This document shows positions 11,784 to 24,499 of a stretch of DNA of 64,000 nucleotides, in pieces. The notes under the pieces were generated by a model. That model was not told the DNA's origin and searched no databases. It worked only from the letters and a program-made list of their open reading frames with translations. The DNA comes from Liolophura sinensis (lineage: Eukaryota > Mollusca > Polyplacophora > Chitonida > Chitonidae): contig NC_088300.1 in the NCBI RefSeq assembly GCF_032854445.1, positions 4,092,001 to 4,156,000 on the forward strand. The letters are read 5' to 3'. Position numbers and translations under genes: made by a program. Numbering within the stretch: position 1 is the stretch's first letter; every line of letters starts with the position of its first letter.

Positions 11784-13055
11784 CTAAAAATGCAGAAATA
11801 AACACGGGGAAATCATAAATTCCTAGAAATTTATCAGACTTGAATGACAATCTGCCAAGACAATGGTTAGGAGACACTAAACAGCACATGACCTAACTTG
11901 TGCAGCGTTTCCAGTTTGACGAGTCTGCTTTATTTGATATCATATATTTCAACAATACGTTCATAAATGTCAACAGAGTTCAAATGCAGCCCACTAGAAT
12001 TACAGCCAGAGTTGATTTGTTTTCTCCGTTGTATGATTCCAATGTCTAATTTTATTCTACAAAATAACAGGACATGTAGTCTGTGTAATAATTACACAAT
12101 GTAGCAATTCATTGTTTTTTTTTCGGACTTGTCCTCTTTTTTGTTACGGATACAAAAAGCCATTTGGGCCAGTTGATTATTTATTATAGCATAATGAATT
12201 GTAAAACATCGTGAAATAATTATGCTAAACATGTGTCATTGTGTCAGTAAAATCTAAATTGGTGAATAAATGACAATGAGGTGAAAATGAAATATTTCAC
12301 CAGGTTTCCAACGTACTGCCATCCGTCATTGCCAAGTATGCAAAAGCAATCATTACAAACATGTTACACAACTGGGAAATATCACATATGGCGATCAAAG
12401 TTTACCTCTGCGGCTCTTCTGAGGTCAGTTTGCATGATAGTATCGATTTGGCCATTTGCATTTCGCTTTATTCAAATTACAGTTAATCGCGCCAGGTTTA
12501 AAGCCGATTTTAACACCATGTGGTGTTGCCAACACGCTGGCAACATCGGAAGGTGAAGAGTGAAAAGCCCCATCACGAACTGTTAGAAGGCGCACGATCA
12601 TTATTGGTTAATGAAACACATGCTCTCTGGAATTATTGCTGTTGCTTTATCTCAGACACTGATGATACCATTGATAATTTATCTCGATCAGATGGCTAGA
12701 AGCTACAGTTGTTTTAATGCTAATTTTCAACAGATATTAAAATTAATAACTGGTTGGACTGGGTCACTAAAACTACACAGGTCTGTCGTACGGAACATAT
12801 TTACCGCCATATACATGAAGTCACATACCTCCGTTCTATTACCATACGACGCCTGTTTTATGGTATATACAATTTCTTACACTGGTAAAGCAACTTTAAC
12901 TGCTAGGAGACAGTCCAGTCGTTGTACTATGCAGGCACTCTACAGCTTGCAAAGGCTGTCCCATTTTCATAAGCTGAGCACAGCACTCAAATGAAACGAC
13001 TTACCAAATGTTGTCACTTACGATCACAGGGATTAGTTGTATGTGTCCGTCGTAT

Positions 13056-13078
13056 ACGCCCCCCCCCCCCCCCCCCCA
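13056..13078. repeat. Poly-C tract
   Basis: About 22 consecutive C in an otherwise AT-rich region. Confidence 0.95.
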
Positions 13079-13929
13079 TGGTTATATTATGAACTAGCCT
13101 GATGGGACAGCCTTCCACTGAATATGTGTACTGAAAATTTAGTTATCCTATCCACAAGCTCGTGTAAACTGGTAGGCTTAATACGCTCCTCGAGGTTACC
13201 GTTGGAATTCTGTCATAGTCTAAAATACTGCCTGCAAATGTGGTTTATTCATGCCAGTTCAGTGATTAAATCTAAGCCTTGAAGACGTAGAGATGTACAC
13301 GTCGTAAAAATGACATTGTAAGCTAACAACGTGCCTTGCGGAAATACCCACATGCAGTAAGTAGCTATATATAGCTTAGTTCTCATGATCGCTTGAAAGG
13401 GCATGTAAATATCAGTATCTCACAGTGTGACGTCACTCTGTCAGGGATCAGCGGTGAAGAGAATATTCTAAAGTTCTGGTTGGCATTTTATTTTGTCAGT
13501 TAATGCATGTTAATGACTAACAATAAAATTATGATGTTAACATTCTCTGAAGATCTCCTGTAACATCCCAGTGTGTTTTGAGCTAAATAGTAGGCCCTAT
13601 GTATAAACACCGTACTGTGGAAAAAGCAGTTTTCAGAGGTATTATGTTACAGCGCTGAACAAAATACCTCAACACAATGTCATAGCCTGTGGACTTGCGA
13701 GGTATGTAAAACGTCTCACGCTATAAATCTTGAATTCCTTTATTAAGCGGCAAACAAGAAATGACAAAGCTGCATGTAATTAGCTGTGCACCATGTTACA
13801 CATGTACAAACCAGAATTTATACATAAAGCGTAGGTGGAGAGGCGTAGGAATCCTCATAAACTTCACATCAGTTAAATAAAAGCGTTTGTTTTGAAATAC
13901 CACGACGTTCAAGCCAAAAATATGAATTT

Positions 13930-14400
13930 TCTTCAATGGCCGTCAAGCATAGATCACACCAAGCAAAGGGAGATATGGTTTTGCCGTCGTTTGTATCTGT
14001 TTGTCTGTCCGTCTGTCAAAAACTACTGAAATTTTTGGACGGATTAAAATGAAATTTGGTGCACAGTTTGGCCTTTGGCCAACCGCCAATCCATCACATT
14101 TTGGTGGAGGCCCGCATCTGGATTTGAATCCAAAAACATTTTAATGCATTTTTCACTACTGCGAGATACGACATCCAAGTGAACATGCACTGTTACCAGA
14201 CATGTCGTACAGAAGTTATGCAGGGATTTTGATGACATCTTTGGCATAGCTTGACCTTGCCACAAGCACTATAATCCATTACATTTTGGAGGTGATCTCG
14301 AATCTCTTCCACGTCCAGGAATATGTTAAGCGATTATTCAACATTGCGTGATACGACACAAAGTAAGAGTATTGTCCCTTTGTCTGTAGTGGTGGATTTG
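13930..14400. repeat. Probable dispersed repeat with an internal diverged duplication
   Basis: It starts with the CTGTTTGTCTGTCCGTCTGT and CAAAAACTACTGAAATTTTT words that head many invertebrate interspersed repeats. About 185 bp apart it carries two related blocks: GGCCAACCGCCAATCCATCA then CATTTTGG, and CACAAGCACTATAATCCATT then CATTTTGG. Each is followed later by a TGCGAGATACGACA or TGCGTGATACGACA word. No coding capacity. Confidence 0.45.
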
Positions 14401-15786
14401 TAGGGCCTACATTTAACTGCAGACGAGGTTTGAGATTGCAGGACACATTCTAGTTTCAAATACACTTGATTTGAAGAACAACGTTATCATCCAGTTAAAG
14501 TCATTATCTGTCTTCACAAGTCAGCGAACCCACTTATAAATTTCACAACATAAAAGGTGTTCCAAAGGCACTATATACAGACATATTAATAATATGGGGC
14601 CTACAAATATATATACTGCATCTAAGAATGTTTATAAAACTGGCCCTGTCCACCTTATTCCAGCTTCCATCGCCCATACAAAGTCCATTAATGGACTTAA
14701 GCTAATTAACTTTAATGAAGTCTACAGAGTGTATTGCCAACTTACTATCTGGGATCTAGGCCTGAACTATAATTATGTAGCCTTTGTGCAGAATGTCTCC
14801 TCCTAGACCTAATGACTCTTCATTTAAGGTCAGGAGAGGTTACATCTTGAGTTTTAGCGAAGTTTTGTCTACCCTTACACTTGTCCGTGTTTAAGGGGTC
14901 ACATTCCGCTATCACGGAATGAACATAACGCTATCTGTTAATGTAAAGTCCGTGGTGTTTCTCAATCGGGTTAGAATTTTCATACTGTTATTCACCCACA
15001 CATAATATGTCACCGCTGTTTCTGAAAATGCCAGGGGCTTTTCCAAACCGCCTTGGCGCTCTGTACAATATGTTATCAGTATAATCGGCAACAGAACATA
15101 ATTTCATGTTATAAGGTTGGGCGGTTACTTAAATGCAAAATATCGATGCTGTTATTGTTACTGTTGTTGTTGTTGTTCTGCTTTCACACGGCTTGACTTT
15201 AAGATATTCGACCACTAAAATTTAGTCAATATGAGAGTTTATGTGTAGTTTCAGAATAACTAGGCTTGCATTTACCAAAGTCAGCACGGTCATCCCATCA
15301 TTGTCACAACAAAGGTAAAAACAAGTTAAAGCAGATGGACTGACTGCAGAGAGTGTCCAGTTACTTTCAAAACCACGACCTTGTCAATAAAAACAGGACA
15401 CGGACTTGCACCCTGGGACATCGAAAGTACGTAACAAATAGGCTACTACCTATGGTGTAACTATTATTTTCAATTACACGGTGAACAGTTATTACCCATT
15501 TTATGCCCCTTATGTAACAAAATTTATTCACTTCTACACTAATTATTTGTTTAAATAGAATTATGTTTACACTAAGTATCTGTCCTAGGAAGAATTGTCC
15601 TGACATGAGATAACATTAGACGTAGGCCGGACTCTCGCTGACTGAGTCAGTTCATTTCATAACCGGTGAGGTTTCATGATCTCATCCAGCTTATTGTGAT
15701 TCGATCCCCCATGTCTGTACATAGTTTTGTCTTGAAAACTGGTGAAGTGCTATAGTTTCCTCCTTCCTAGAGTTACACAGGGATAA

Positions 15787-16065
15787 GATTGATTGATTTT
15801 GATTGGTGTTTTGCGCCGTACTCAAGAATATTTCACTTATACAACGGCGGCCAGCATTATGGTGGGTGGAAACCGGGCACAGCCCGGGGGAAACCCACGA
15901 CCATCCGCAGGTTGCTGACAGACCTTCTCACGTACAGCCGGAGAGGAAGCCAGCATGAGCTGGACTTGAACTCACATCGACCGCATTGGTGAGAGGCTCC
16001 TGGGTCATTACGCTGCGCTAGCGCTTTAACCGACCGAGCCACGGAGGCCCCCCCCCCCCCCCCAA
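15787..16065 (-). mobile_element. tRNA-derived SINE, full length
   Basis: Reverse orientation, from the tail (TTTTGATTGGTGTTTTGCGC) through the body to the tRNA-like head, whose complement reads GCGCTAGCGCAGCGTAATGA and TCCGTGGCTCGGTCGG. A C-run of 14-15 follows the head. Among the best-preserved copies here. Confidence 0.9.
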
Positions 16066-18506
16066 AGGGATAAGAGAACATTCATGTATCTTATTACATG
16101 CAAATATGCAACCCAGAGCTTATCGGTGGTTCTCAAAGAATGCAGGTGCATTTATCTGTTGGGCACCTCGATGCAATGCTCAGATACGTGTTTACCCATA
16201 CTGTAAGTTACAGTTACCGCCTCAAGCCAAGTTGTTCAAGCTGGATGAGCACCCAGTCGAGGTCTTTTGTCACCTGAGTGACATGACGGCCAAGACAGAG
16301 TGATCATCTGGCTTGGACACCGAAACCAAAGACGGTAACTGACATACAGTGGTTTCAGTGTTTGCCAAGAATCAGTCGTTTCATAAAATTTTAGCGACTA
16401 AAGTCGGACGAATTTTTCTAAATATTATAATTCACCAAAAAAAAATGTATGCGACGCACATGTATTTCACTAATATATTACCGATATTGATGTGCTCTCA
16501 CAGGAAAACCTTAAGATGTTATCCATTACACATGGTGCCGTGACAAACTACATAGGTTTATCATATACATTTACTTCATATTATCGTTTATGTTCGCGTT
16601 AACCAGTTTATTAAGTTTTTCGAACAGAGTTAAATGGTGCCCAATAAGTTAACTTACGCCTTCCATACTTCCCTGTATTCCATATCTTCAGAACACATTT
16701 TATGAAAACACAGTGCTCCACAAAGACAAATTTGTACGAAATGTTTCAGATCATGCAATGGGCAAAGCGCCTTAGATGTTGAAAATGAAGGAAATCAATA
16801 CATTCAAAATTTACAGTCATAACTGCGTTGTCATTTATATGTGATGATAGTTGCACCATCGCAAAGCAAACATCATAGCCTACAATATGAAATATTTAGC
16901 CTTTAGTTGGTTCTCAAAAATCGCCAAGCTTCGTGAAAGTTCAAATATTTCAGAAATAAGTTAAACCACACTTGGGGAAGAGCGAAATATTTGTACTATG
17001 AACAACATGATAATAATGTATTATGCAAATTATTAAATAGAAATTAACAACCACCCCCTCCACCCACCACCCCCAAAACAAAAGTGAACGCGTGAAACAT
17101 GAGCGTTGCAGTCACCACTAATTAGAAAGTTGGGAATATCAGAGGATTCTATAACCAAACTTAACTTAGCGGAAAAGTTAATAAATATGTGGACAATCAG
17201 TCGCCATGCATAAAAAGTTAGCAATTTATACTGTTCTATTTACAAACGAATATCAATGATACGAGGATCTCCAAAATCAATAAAACTAACTATAGATTAA
17301 CGTGATTTACTCCACTGACTGGCGATTTCACCATGCATGAGGTCAACCCTTCATGAGGACTGTATCGTTGATGGCAGAACTACCACAGGTATAAAAATCG
17401 GGAATAACAGACTTAATACCAAACCAATAATTTTATTAATTCATTTGATTATTGGTTAACGCCATACTAAAGAATGTTTCTTACGCGAATAATGTAAGGT
17501 AAACTCGATAGTCTTGTGCTAGAAAATATGACAAGAAATATGGCAAATATACTGAAATGACTTTTGTTGGCTGATCAGTTTTGGTCAATGCGAAACGCCG
17601 ATCATATCCATTTGACGGCGTTATACAGGGCTGTTTGAAGTGAAAGTCTCATGATTTTCACAGTACTGAAATTACAAAGGTTGTAGATAGCAAATTTCAG
17701 CAACGACATGCGTATCTGACCACTAACATTGCAGTTACATGGTTGTCTTTTGCAAGTGACTGACGAACTTTCTCGCATGTGACGCACAGATTTTCACCCG
17801 GGGGAGAGCTCAATATGTATGTCACACTGGTTGAAGAAAAAATTTTCAGTGAAAGGAAATCCAAGGAACTTCTTCCAACATCACCCATGCGCAGTCATAC
17901 AGGTGTTGTCAGCCCATAGTGAAAGCAAGTAAATCTGCGAATTTTTCTGTCCAAGGCTGGAACTGAACCTTTCAATGTATTCCATTCAAGATTATTCCAG
18001 TATGAATTCACCATTAACATCTTTACCCCGAGGCTACGACCCTGTGCCTGCGTACAGTTTAACAGAGGAGGTTATACGAACCACCACTATACTGTGGTAG
18101 GCTAGGAGAAGTAACCTAGTCTAGCAGTGTTGATCAGTATACACAGGCCGACAGAAACACGTACACGCCTCCTATACAGATGAGTAGCATGTGAATTAGG
18201 TCAGCCCAAACTCGCACACTTGCGAAATACATGATGTTGCAATGTTTGCACTCTAAATGGGTACTTTGGTCACCTTGGAAAATGTGGGATTATGTGTTGA
18301 ATAGGTGAGAGGATATCCAGAAGAGGCATGTTACCAATATATGTTAGGGGAATATACAGGTATTAAGCTTCTGAAAATACCCAGGCCCTACCGCGATACT
18401 TGCCTGTGCAGACATCCGGGAGCTTGACAGATATAGCACCAGCCTATTGTTTTGGGCCTACACGTAGAATACCTCTTTGGTCAGGGTATGTACTAAACAC
18501 ATCACA
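16066..18506. other. Intergenic region upstream of P450 copy 1
   Basis: No gene recognised. The small ORFs have no domain signal. The promoter of P450 copy 1 presumably lies near the right end; I found no convincing TATA box and will not assign one. Confidence 0.45.
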
Positions 18507-21500
18507 ATGGCACGTATACTGAAGAGTGAATTGGGACATTTCAGGAAGTCTATCAACCCAAAAAGCGCAGCACTGTTCGACGTAAATTATCTGACACGTT
18601 TTCTGCTCACGAAAACTGGACCTTTCTCTACATCTGCTGTTGCTATGCAGTCTCGTGAAAAAGCGAAACCCTACTCTGAAATCCCTTCGCCCAAAGGTTT
18701 GCCAGTCGTAGGTACATTATTTCAGATACCTTCAGATCCCGCAAAGCAGCGACCATTTCTGGTTGAAAGATGTAAACAGTTTTTTCCAATTTATCGCGAG
18801 AAAGCTGGTGTTGTGGATATGGTGTTTGTGTTTGACATGCAGGAAATCGAGAAACTGTTCCGGAATGAGGCCAAATATCCGCGGAGGTTCAACATGGACT
18901 ATTGGGTGAATTACAGAAGAATGGCAGGAAAAGCTGATGGCATACTGGTCAGGTATAAAAATATGCTTGTAGCTCTGATATCAATGATCTTGATAACAAA
19001 GTGCAGATGTAATCTTCCATTCTATGGCTTGTACGTAAAGGTGAGCCTGCTTGGAAAGCAGGTGCAGGAATTCAAACTCTTTGAGGAATTACGCTGACCA
19101 CATGTAAGTCTGACCAAAGATCACACGAGCTCACATTCCATTGGGACTAAGATAGTTCAAGGAATAGATGATTATCAGAGATTATGAGATGTAAGACCCC
19201 ATGTTAAATTTATGATGAATAATGCAGGTGCGGCGAAAAGTCGTGCGATCTGGGCTGAAGCTGCGGAACTACTACCCCGTGGAGGCCAGTTAATGCGGGT
19301 CGAGACAAAGGGCTCGGATGATGGTTTCCAAGGAAAGAGCGTCATATAGGGCACGTAAAATCAGAGAATGGTGAAAACGAAAACTTTTGTCATATATGTA
19401 CTGTCGCTATAACCATGTACATATATGACGTATTTGATGGAACCATATTTGCGTTTATACACTCCACGATTCGAGCCCTTGTCGATCCGAACGCTGTCTA
19501 TATAGGACTCTGACAGGACTATATAGGATTCAGATAGCTGGAGACAGGTTTTAGGAGATTTCCGAGGAATAGAAATTATAACAGGGAAGCGGAAAAACGT
19601 CATATTTGTAATTTTTTGTCGTCAAGATTCCAAACTGTTGTGTTTTTAACATTCTAGGATTTAAAGCTAAGCGCAAATAGCCAATTGTATGTTATTTTAT
19701 TGCCCTTAAATCATCATCGTGCAGTGATGGGGAGGCATGGCACAGGATGAGGAAGGTGATAGACAAGCCGATGTTGCGGATAAAGGATGTGGCTGGTTAC
19801 GCTGACGATGTGAATGAAGTGGTCACAGACTTTCTGGAGAGACTGGGGGAAATCCGACAGGGGGACGGGCTGATTCCGGACTTGGAGAGAGAACTGTTCA
19901 ACTGGTCTCTCGAAAGTAAGTGTATAACTTAGAATGCCCATGTTCTTAAGACTGGCTTTAAATCAGGAAATAATCATTAATGATGAGTGCGGCCTAAAAC
20001 ACTAATCAAATAAATGAATAAATAAATAGGATCTAACACCATGCTGGGTTTATGCTTACTGATATCATCAAAATATGTAAATAATGAAAAGTAAACGAGA
20101 ACATATTTCATAAAACACTCCATCAAAACTATGCATGGTGCACAATGCCCATGCAACAACCAGTGAAGGACTATACATTTACAATATGTACACTTTCATC
20201 TATTAAACAGGCAATGTTTTCTTTACCTCATGTCTGTCACTTAATTAGGAAATATATTTCGTCAAACATTGAAACTTAATTAAGGTTGGTCAACAGACAA
20301 TCACTGAACATCAGTCATTATACTAAATGTTAACGGCAACCAGGGTAAAGGTTTGACTGGATAAAAAAATGTCATGCTCAAGAGCCTGTTCTTGACCGGG
20401 TATATATGTGGCCGAACCTAATCCGTTATGCCTGACCAGATTAGCGATTATCACTCTGTTAAATGGCTGTGCTTCACCAGTTGTGCGTGGACACACTGTC
20501 AAGTGACGGAACTTCACCACTCATGCGTGGCCAGATGTCAGTTATCACTATGTCAGATGGTAGTACTTCACAGGTTATTCATGGCCAGATGTCAGTTATC
20601 ACTCTGTCAAATGGTAGTACTGCACAGGCTATTCATGGCCAGATGTCAGTTATCACTATGTCAGATGGTAGTACTTCACAGGTTATTCATGGCCAGATGT
20701 CAGTTATCACTCTGTCAAATGGTAGTACTGCACAGGCTATTCATGGCCAGATGTCAGTTATCACTATGTCAGATGGTAGTACTTCACAGGTTATTCATGG
20801 CCAGATGTCAGTTATCACTCTGTCAGATGGTAGTACTGCACAGGCTATTCATGGCCAGATATCAGTTATCACTCTCTCAAGCCGACTTACTTCGCCCGTT
20901 ATGCGTGACCAGATACCAATTGTCACATAGATATTGATTTTTAGTGGTGTTTTAGCTGTATTCAAGAATATTTCAGCCATATTTACGACGGCAGTCAGTT
21001 TCATGGGCGGAGGAAAACGGGTGAGTAATATTTGCACTATTGCAGAAGTGTGAATGTATGCTCAGTATAACTGTTTCAGCCATTGGTAAAATCCTGTTTG
21101 AGAGACGTTTTGGGGGACTGTCCGATGACCGGGACCCAGAGTTCCAGGAGTTCATTGACGCCGTGAGAATCATGTTTACGTGTACCCTTAAACTCATACC
21201 GTACCCTATATGGTTCAGTAAACTGTTTGCGCGGAAGGTGTACCGAGCGCACAACCAGTGTTGGGACGTCATCTTCAGAATTGGTATGGATCGAGCTGTA
21301 TAATCGAAATGTAGTTGATTCATTATTACTAATTTTAGATTTTATATGTTGACTTATTAATAAATATCCCTGCTGTTTAATTCTGTTATCAGCCTAACAA
21401 TGAGGATTCCTTGTATAGAGAACTGGCCATTCTAAATGGATTGTAACTCTTGGTTTAATTTTAATTACATTTGAATATTTTGCTTATCGGTAAAGACAGG

Positions 21501-24499
21501 TCCATAATGATTATTAGTTCTTCTTACTGTCCACGAAGTGTCAAGTTTTTGAGTCATAATTGTGCAATATTATTAAGGAACATGAGTAATCAGCTATTTT
21601 CTATGGACACCGTCTAGTTGAGAAGTTCATATGGACATTTAAACAACATACATCATGACAGCATATATAGTCTTAATTCATCGTGTAAGTGTTACCTCAT
21701 ACCTTTAATAGGGCGCAATATTGGACTCATTAAACAAATTATCAAATATTTCAGTATTGTAAAAATACACATGCAAAAAAACAGGCGAATCTTTTTTCAT
21801 TCCAAATCTATTTCGTATTTCTGTTCGTCGTGCTCATGTTTTAGCGAAAAAATGTGTGGATGAGAGGATGAACGAATTAGCGGCGATACAAGATGGCGAG
21901 GAGAAGGGAGCTGGTGTATTGTCGTACTTACTATCTGAAAACTCGCTCCCTGTGGAGGAAATTTACTCCAATCTCACAGAATTGATGAATGGTGCAGTGG
22001 ATACAGTGAGTGACTTAAAAAAAGCGTATACTATCAATGCAAATGATCTTAAAATCGTGTAGGTAGAGAAAAAAATTTATTTTCATAAGAATTTTTGATT
22101 CCCAGAAATTATCTGATAATGTAAAATGAAGGAATATATGGTATTGTATAGAGGTAATATCCTTTTACAACATGGATTGCCCCCCAGATGTATTTAATAC
22201 CCCCCTATTATAGGAATTTTACAGAATTGTACCCAGACTTTTACAGTATGTGACATGCACTCAGCACCTCTAAGCGATGCCCACATTTTGAGGTCAGTAA
22301 AGCTGTCGGTAAACAATAACACACACCTTTAAATATGTTTCTCATTTTGTCGATAAAAATTTCACATGCTTAATGTAGACCTACCATATAATAAAATTTC
22401 ACCGGATTTAACATTTAAAATCACCAGTGCGATTGGGCTCATACAAGTTGTCTTTCAGTAAGGCCGTGACTCAATCAAGTACCCATCCAGAGGGAGGTGG
22501 AAGCTCATTTAATTAATGAGCACGTCCTGTGTTAGACAGCCAGTACACTGTTGATCCATTTTGTACTCATTTGCAGACATCCACAACCATGTTGTGGATG
22601 TTCCAAGAGCTGGCTCTGAATCCGCATGTACAGGACAAACTCTTGGCGGAAGTGGAGAATGTAGTGCCTGATGGGAAAATACCAACCTACCAAGATCTAC
22701 AAAAGATGCCTTATCTAAAGGCGGTCATCAAAGAGACGCTGAGGTACTTACCAGTCTGAGCTATGACCAAAGCTTGTATTTCGGCATTTTACTGTTCTTT
22801 GATTGTTGGACAGTCAGGAATAGATGAAAATTAAACAACTTAGGCAGCATATGTCGTAGATAATGGGGAACGTCTCTTTCATGAAGTCCCATTAGCCTCG
22901 GACTCCACTGTGAGAAAAGATATACCATGTCCAGAGTGTCTTATTTACCATAGATCACTACATGGGCGGTCATGCATGTGCCTCGATCTGCGAACGTAAA
23001 CAACTTGTATGGCACTATACAGTCGCGGTTTTTGTTTTGTCTGTTCAGAAGACACTTCATACAGGAAACAAAAATGTTCTGTATATTTATAGTTGCATTG
23101 ACTAATTGGATGTATATTACATTGTATGATTGATGCTATTTTGTATGTCGGTTTTGTTGTTTACAGGAAGTACCCAGTTGGTAGCGGCGTCAGTCGTTAT
23201 TTACATGAAGACATGGTGCTTTGTGGATACGAAATCCCGGCAAATGTAAGTATGTACCGTGTATTCCATGTGCAATACACCTGATTACAGATGGGAGCTA
23301 ATTAACCATGGAACAAATGACGCGAGTGCGGACAGCTCTGGATGTTGTTTTCCATATTGCCATTTGTAAGGAACTTGGAAGGTGTGATATACATGTATTT
23401 ATAGTGAATATAAAACTTTAAGTACATATAGGGTACTCTGGAGTAGCATTGGTGTAAGCGAGTCATATATTACAGACAGTTAAAGCTTGTGTATTAAGGC
23501 TATGAACTTGAACATGCTTGTGGCTGGCTGCGATTTTCAAGCCTTTGACCAATGAGGCCGGATGTTCTAATCCTGCTCTCGTTAATTCGGCTGAGGTTTC
23601 AGGTCATGGGGTTTGTCAGGTACGTGACTAAGGGCGGGGGTTTATTTCGGGCACTCTGGTTTCTTCCACCTATAAATCTGACCGCCGTACTGCAGCAAAT
23701 ACCAATCAAATATATACATACATAAGTATGATTTGCAATGTATCTGTTTACAGACTAACGTCACCGTGGCTGCCCATGTGTTGTGTCGCCTGCCTCAATA
23801 TTTTGACGATCCTGAAGCTTTCAAACCTGAGAGATGGTTAAGAGGAACTGGGGATAAGATTAACCCTTTCTTTTTGATGGCATTCGGAATGGGGACGCGG
23901 ATGTGTGTTGGTAAATATAACCAGGGCCTTACATGCAGTCGTATAAATGACGATGATGGATGAAACAGGTATTGCCTATCTTTATGCATCTGATATTAAT
24001 ATCTAATGTTTCTTATCTAATGTTATATAATACAACGATCATTTTTACGCAAAAGGAGAGGCTGGACATGTTACCGACTTATCGCATAATCCTGACCTAT
24101 ACCCCTAAAACTGGTCAACATGCTACAGTGGAAAGCGCCCTTTCATGTAGAATAATTGTAATATACATTAATTGGACAGTGGATTTTGTTTCAGGGAGAC
24201 GAGTTGCTGAGCTGGAGATGTACATGCTGGTATCCCGTGTAAGTGATATTGTTCGTGAAAATATCGCTTATAGATTTATATCCTCCTACAATTTTTGAAG
24301 ACTGAATAATTTCAGTGAAATGAAATTTGAATGAATAATAAAGAAACAAATACATGTAACTGAAAAACAGAAATTTTCGTTTCAGCTTATCCAGAAATAC
24401 TCCGTGGAACCGGGATTTACCGAACCCGCCGTGGAGTCAATGCAGCTTGTGATCAGACCAGATCGACCAATCAAAATTAAGCTTGTCGATAGGAAATAA
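18507..24499 (+). CDS. Mitochondrial-clan cytochrome P450, copy 1 (520 aa)
   Basis: Nine exons: 18507-18952, 19725-19915, 21080-21283, 21845-22005, 22577-22743, 23167-23245, 23754-23910, 24195-24238 and 24386-24499 (TAA). All junctions are GT-AG with matching phases; the CDS is 1,563 nt. ATG 18507 is the first in-frame ATG and opens an Arg/Lys/Ser-rich, acid-poor leader suiting mitochondrial import. Motifs in order: PSPKGLPVVGT near residue 60; C-helix WHRMRK; I-helix GAVDTTST; K-helix KETLR; FKPERW; haem loop FGMGTRMCVGRR, with Cys as thiolate ligand and the following RR typical of adrenodoxin-dependent enzymes. By family it is a haem monooxygenase of the inner mitochondrial membrane, acting on steroid-like or other lipophilic substrates; the substrate cannot be told. 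Copy 2 downstream shares every intron position. Intron 2 holds a minisatellite and SINE remnants. Confidence 0.9.
19978..20030 (+). mobile_element. SINE 3' tail fragment
   Basis: GAGTGCGGCCTAAAACACTA followed by ATCAAATAAATGAATAAATA: the 3' end of the common SINE, in intron 2 of P450 copy 1. Confidence 0.7.
20520..20900. repeat. 54-bp minisatellite arranged as 108-bp dimers, in P450 copy 1 intron 2
   Basis: Unit ATGGCCAGATGTCAGTTATC plus ACTNTGTCANATGGTAGTAC and TNCACAGGNTATTC. Two unit types alternate: one with TATGTCAGATGG / CTTCACAGGTTATTC, the other with TCTGTCAAATGG / CTGCACAGGCTATTC. This gives about three dimers plus degenerate edge units. Since 54 is divisible by three, frames stay open and two overlapping ORFs (20428-20937 and 20463-20930) result; they are not genes. 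Confidence 0.95.
20932..21021 (-). mobile_element. SINE 3' fragment, degraded
   Basis: TTAGTGGTGTTTTAGCTGTA, TTCAAGAATATTTCAGCC and ATTTACGACGGCAGTCAGTT match the reversed tail of the common SINE with many changes. It ends about 60 bp before exon 3 of P450 copy 1. Confidence 0.65.
23520..23722 (+). mobile_element. SINE-like element of a second subfamily, diverged
   Basis: The body differs from the common SINE (GGTTTGTCAGGTACGTGACT, GGGCGGGGGTTTATTTCGGG, CACTCTGGTTTCTTCCACCT) but ends in the same kind of tail (CTGACCGCCGTACTGCAGCA, AATACCAATCAAATATATA). A B-box-like TGTTCTAATCC sits upstream. It lies in intron 6 of P450 copy 1 and ends about 30 bp before exon 7. Confidence 0.55.

Larger units (their letters stand above)
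11784..15786. other. Gene-poor intergenic region
   Basis: No credible exon. The longest ORF (12611-12994 plus, 127 codons) shows no domain and no conserved motif. The region holds a poly-C run (about 13058-13078), an internally duplicated repeat-like segment (about 13930-14400) and a short TTG run near 15160. The 5' untranslated exon or promoter of the HNMT-like gene should lie in its left part but cannot be placed. Confidence 0.5.

Noticed and set aside
12611-12994. 127-codon plus-strand ORF as a membrane protein
   Set aside because: A few hydrophobic stretches but no recognisable family, no clear splice context and ordinary AT-rich composition; consistent with chance.
20428-20937. Two overlapping ORFs of 155-169 codons in intron 2 of P450 copy 1
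   Set aside because: Both are readings of the 54-bp minisatellite.
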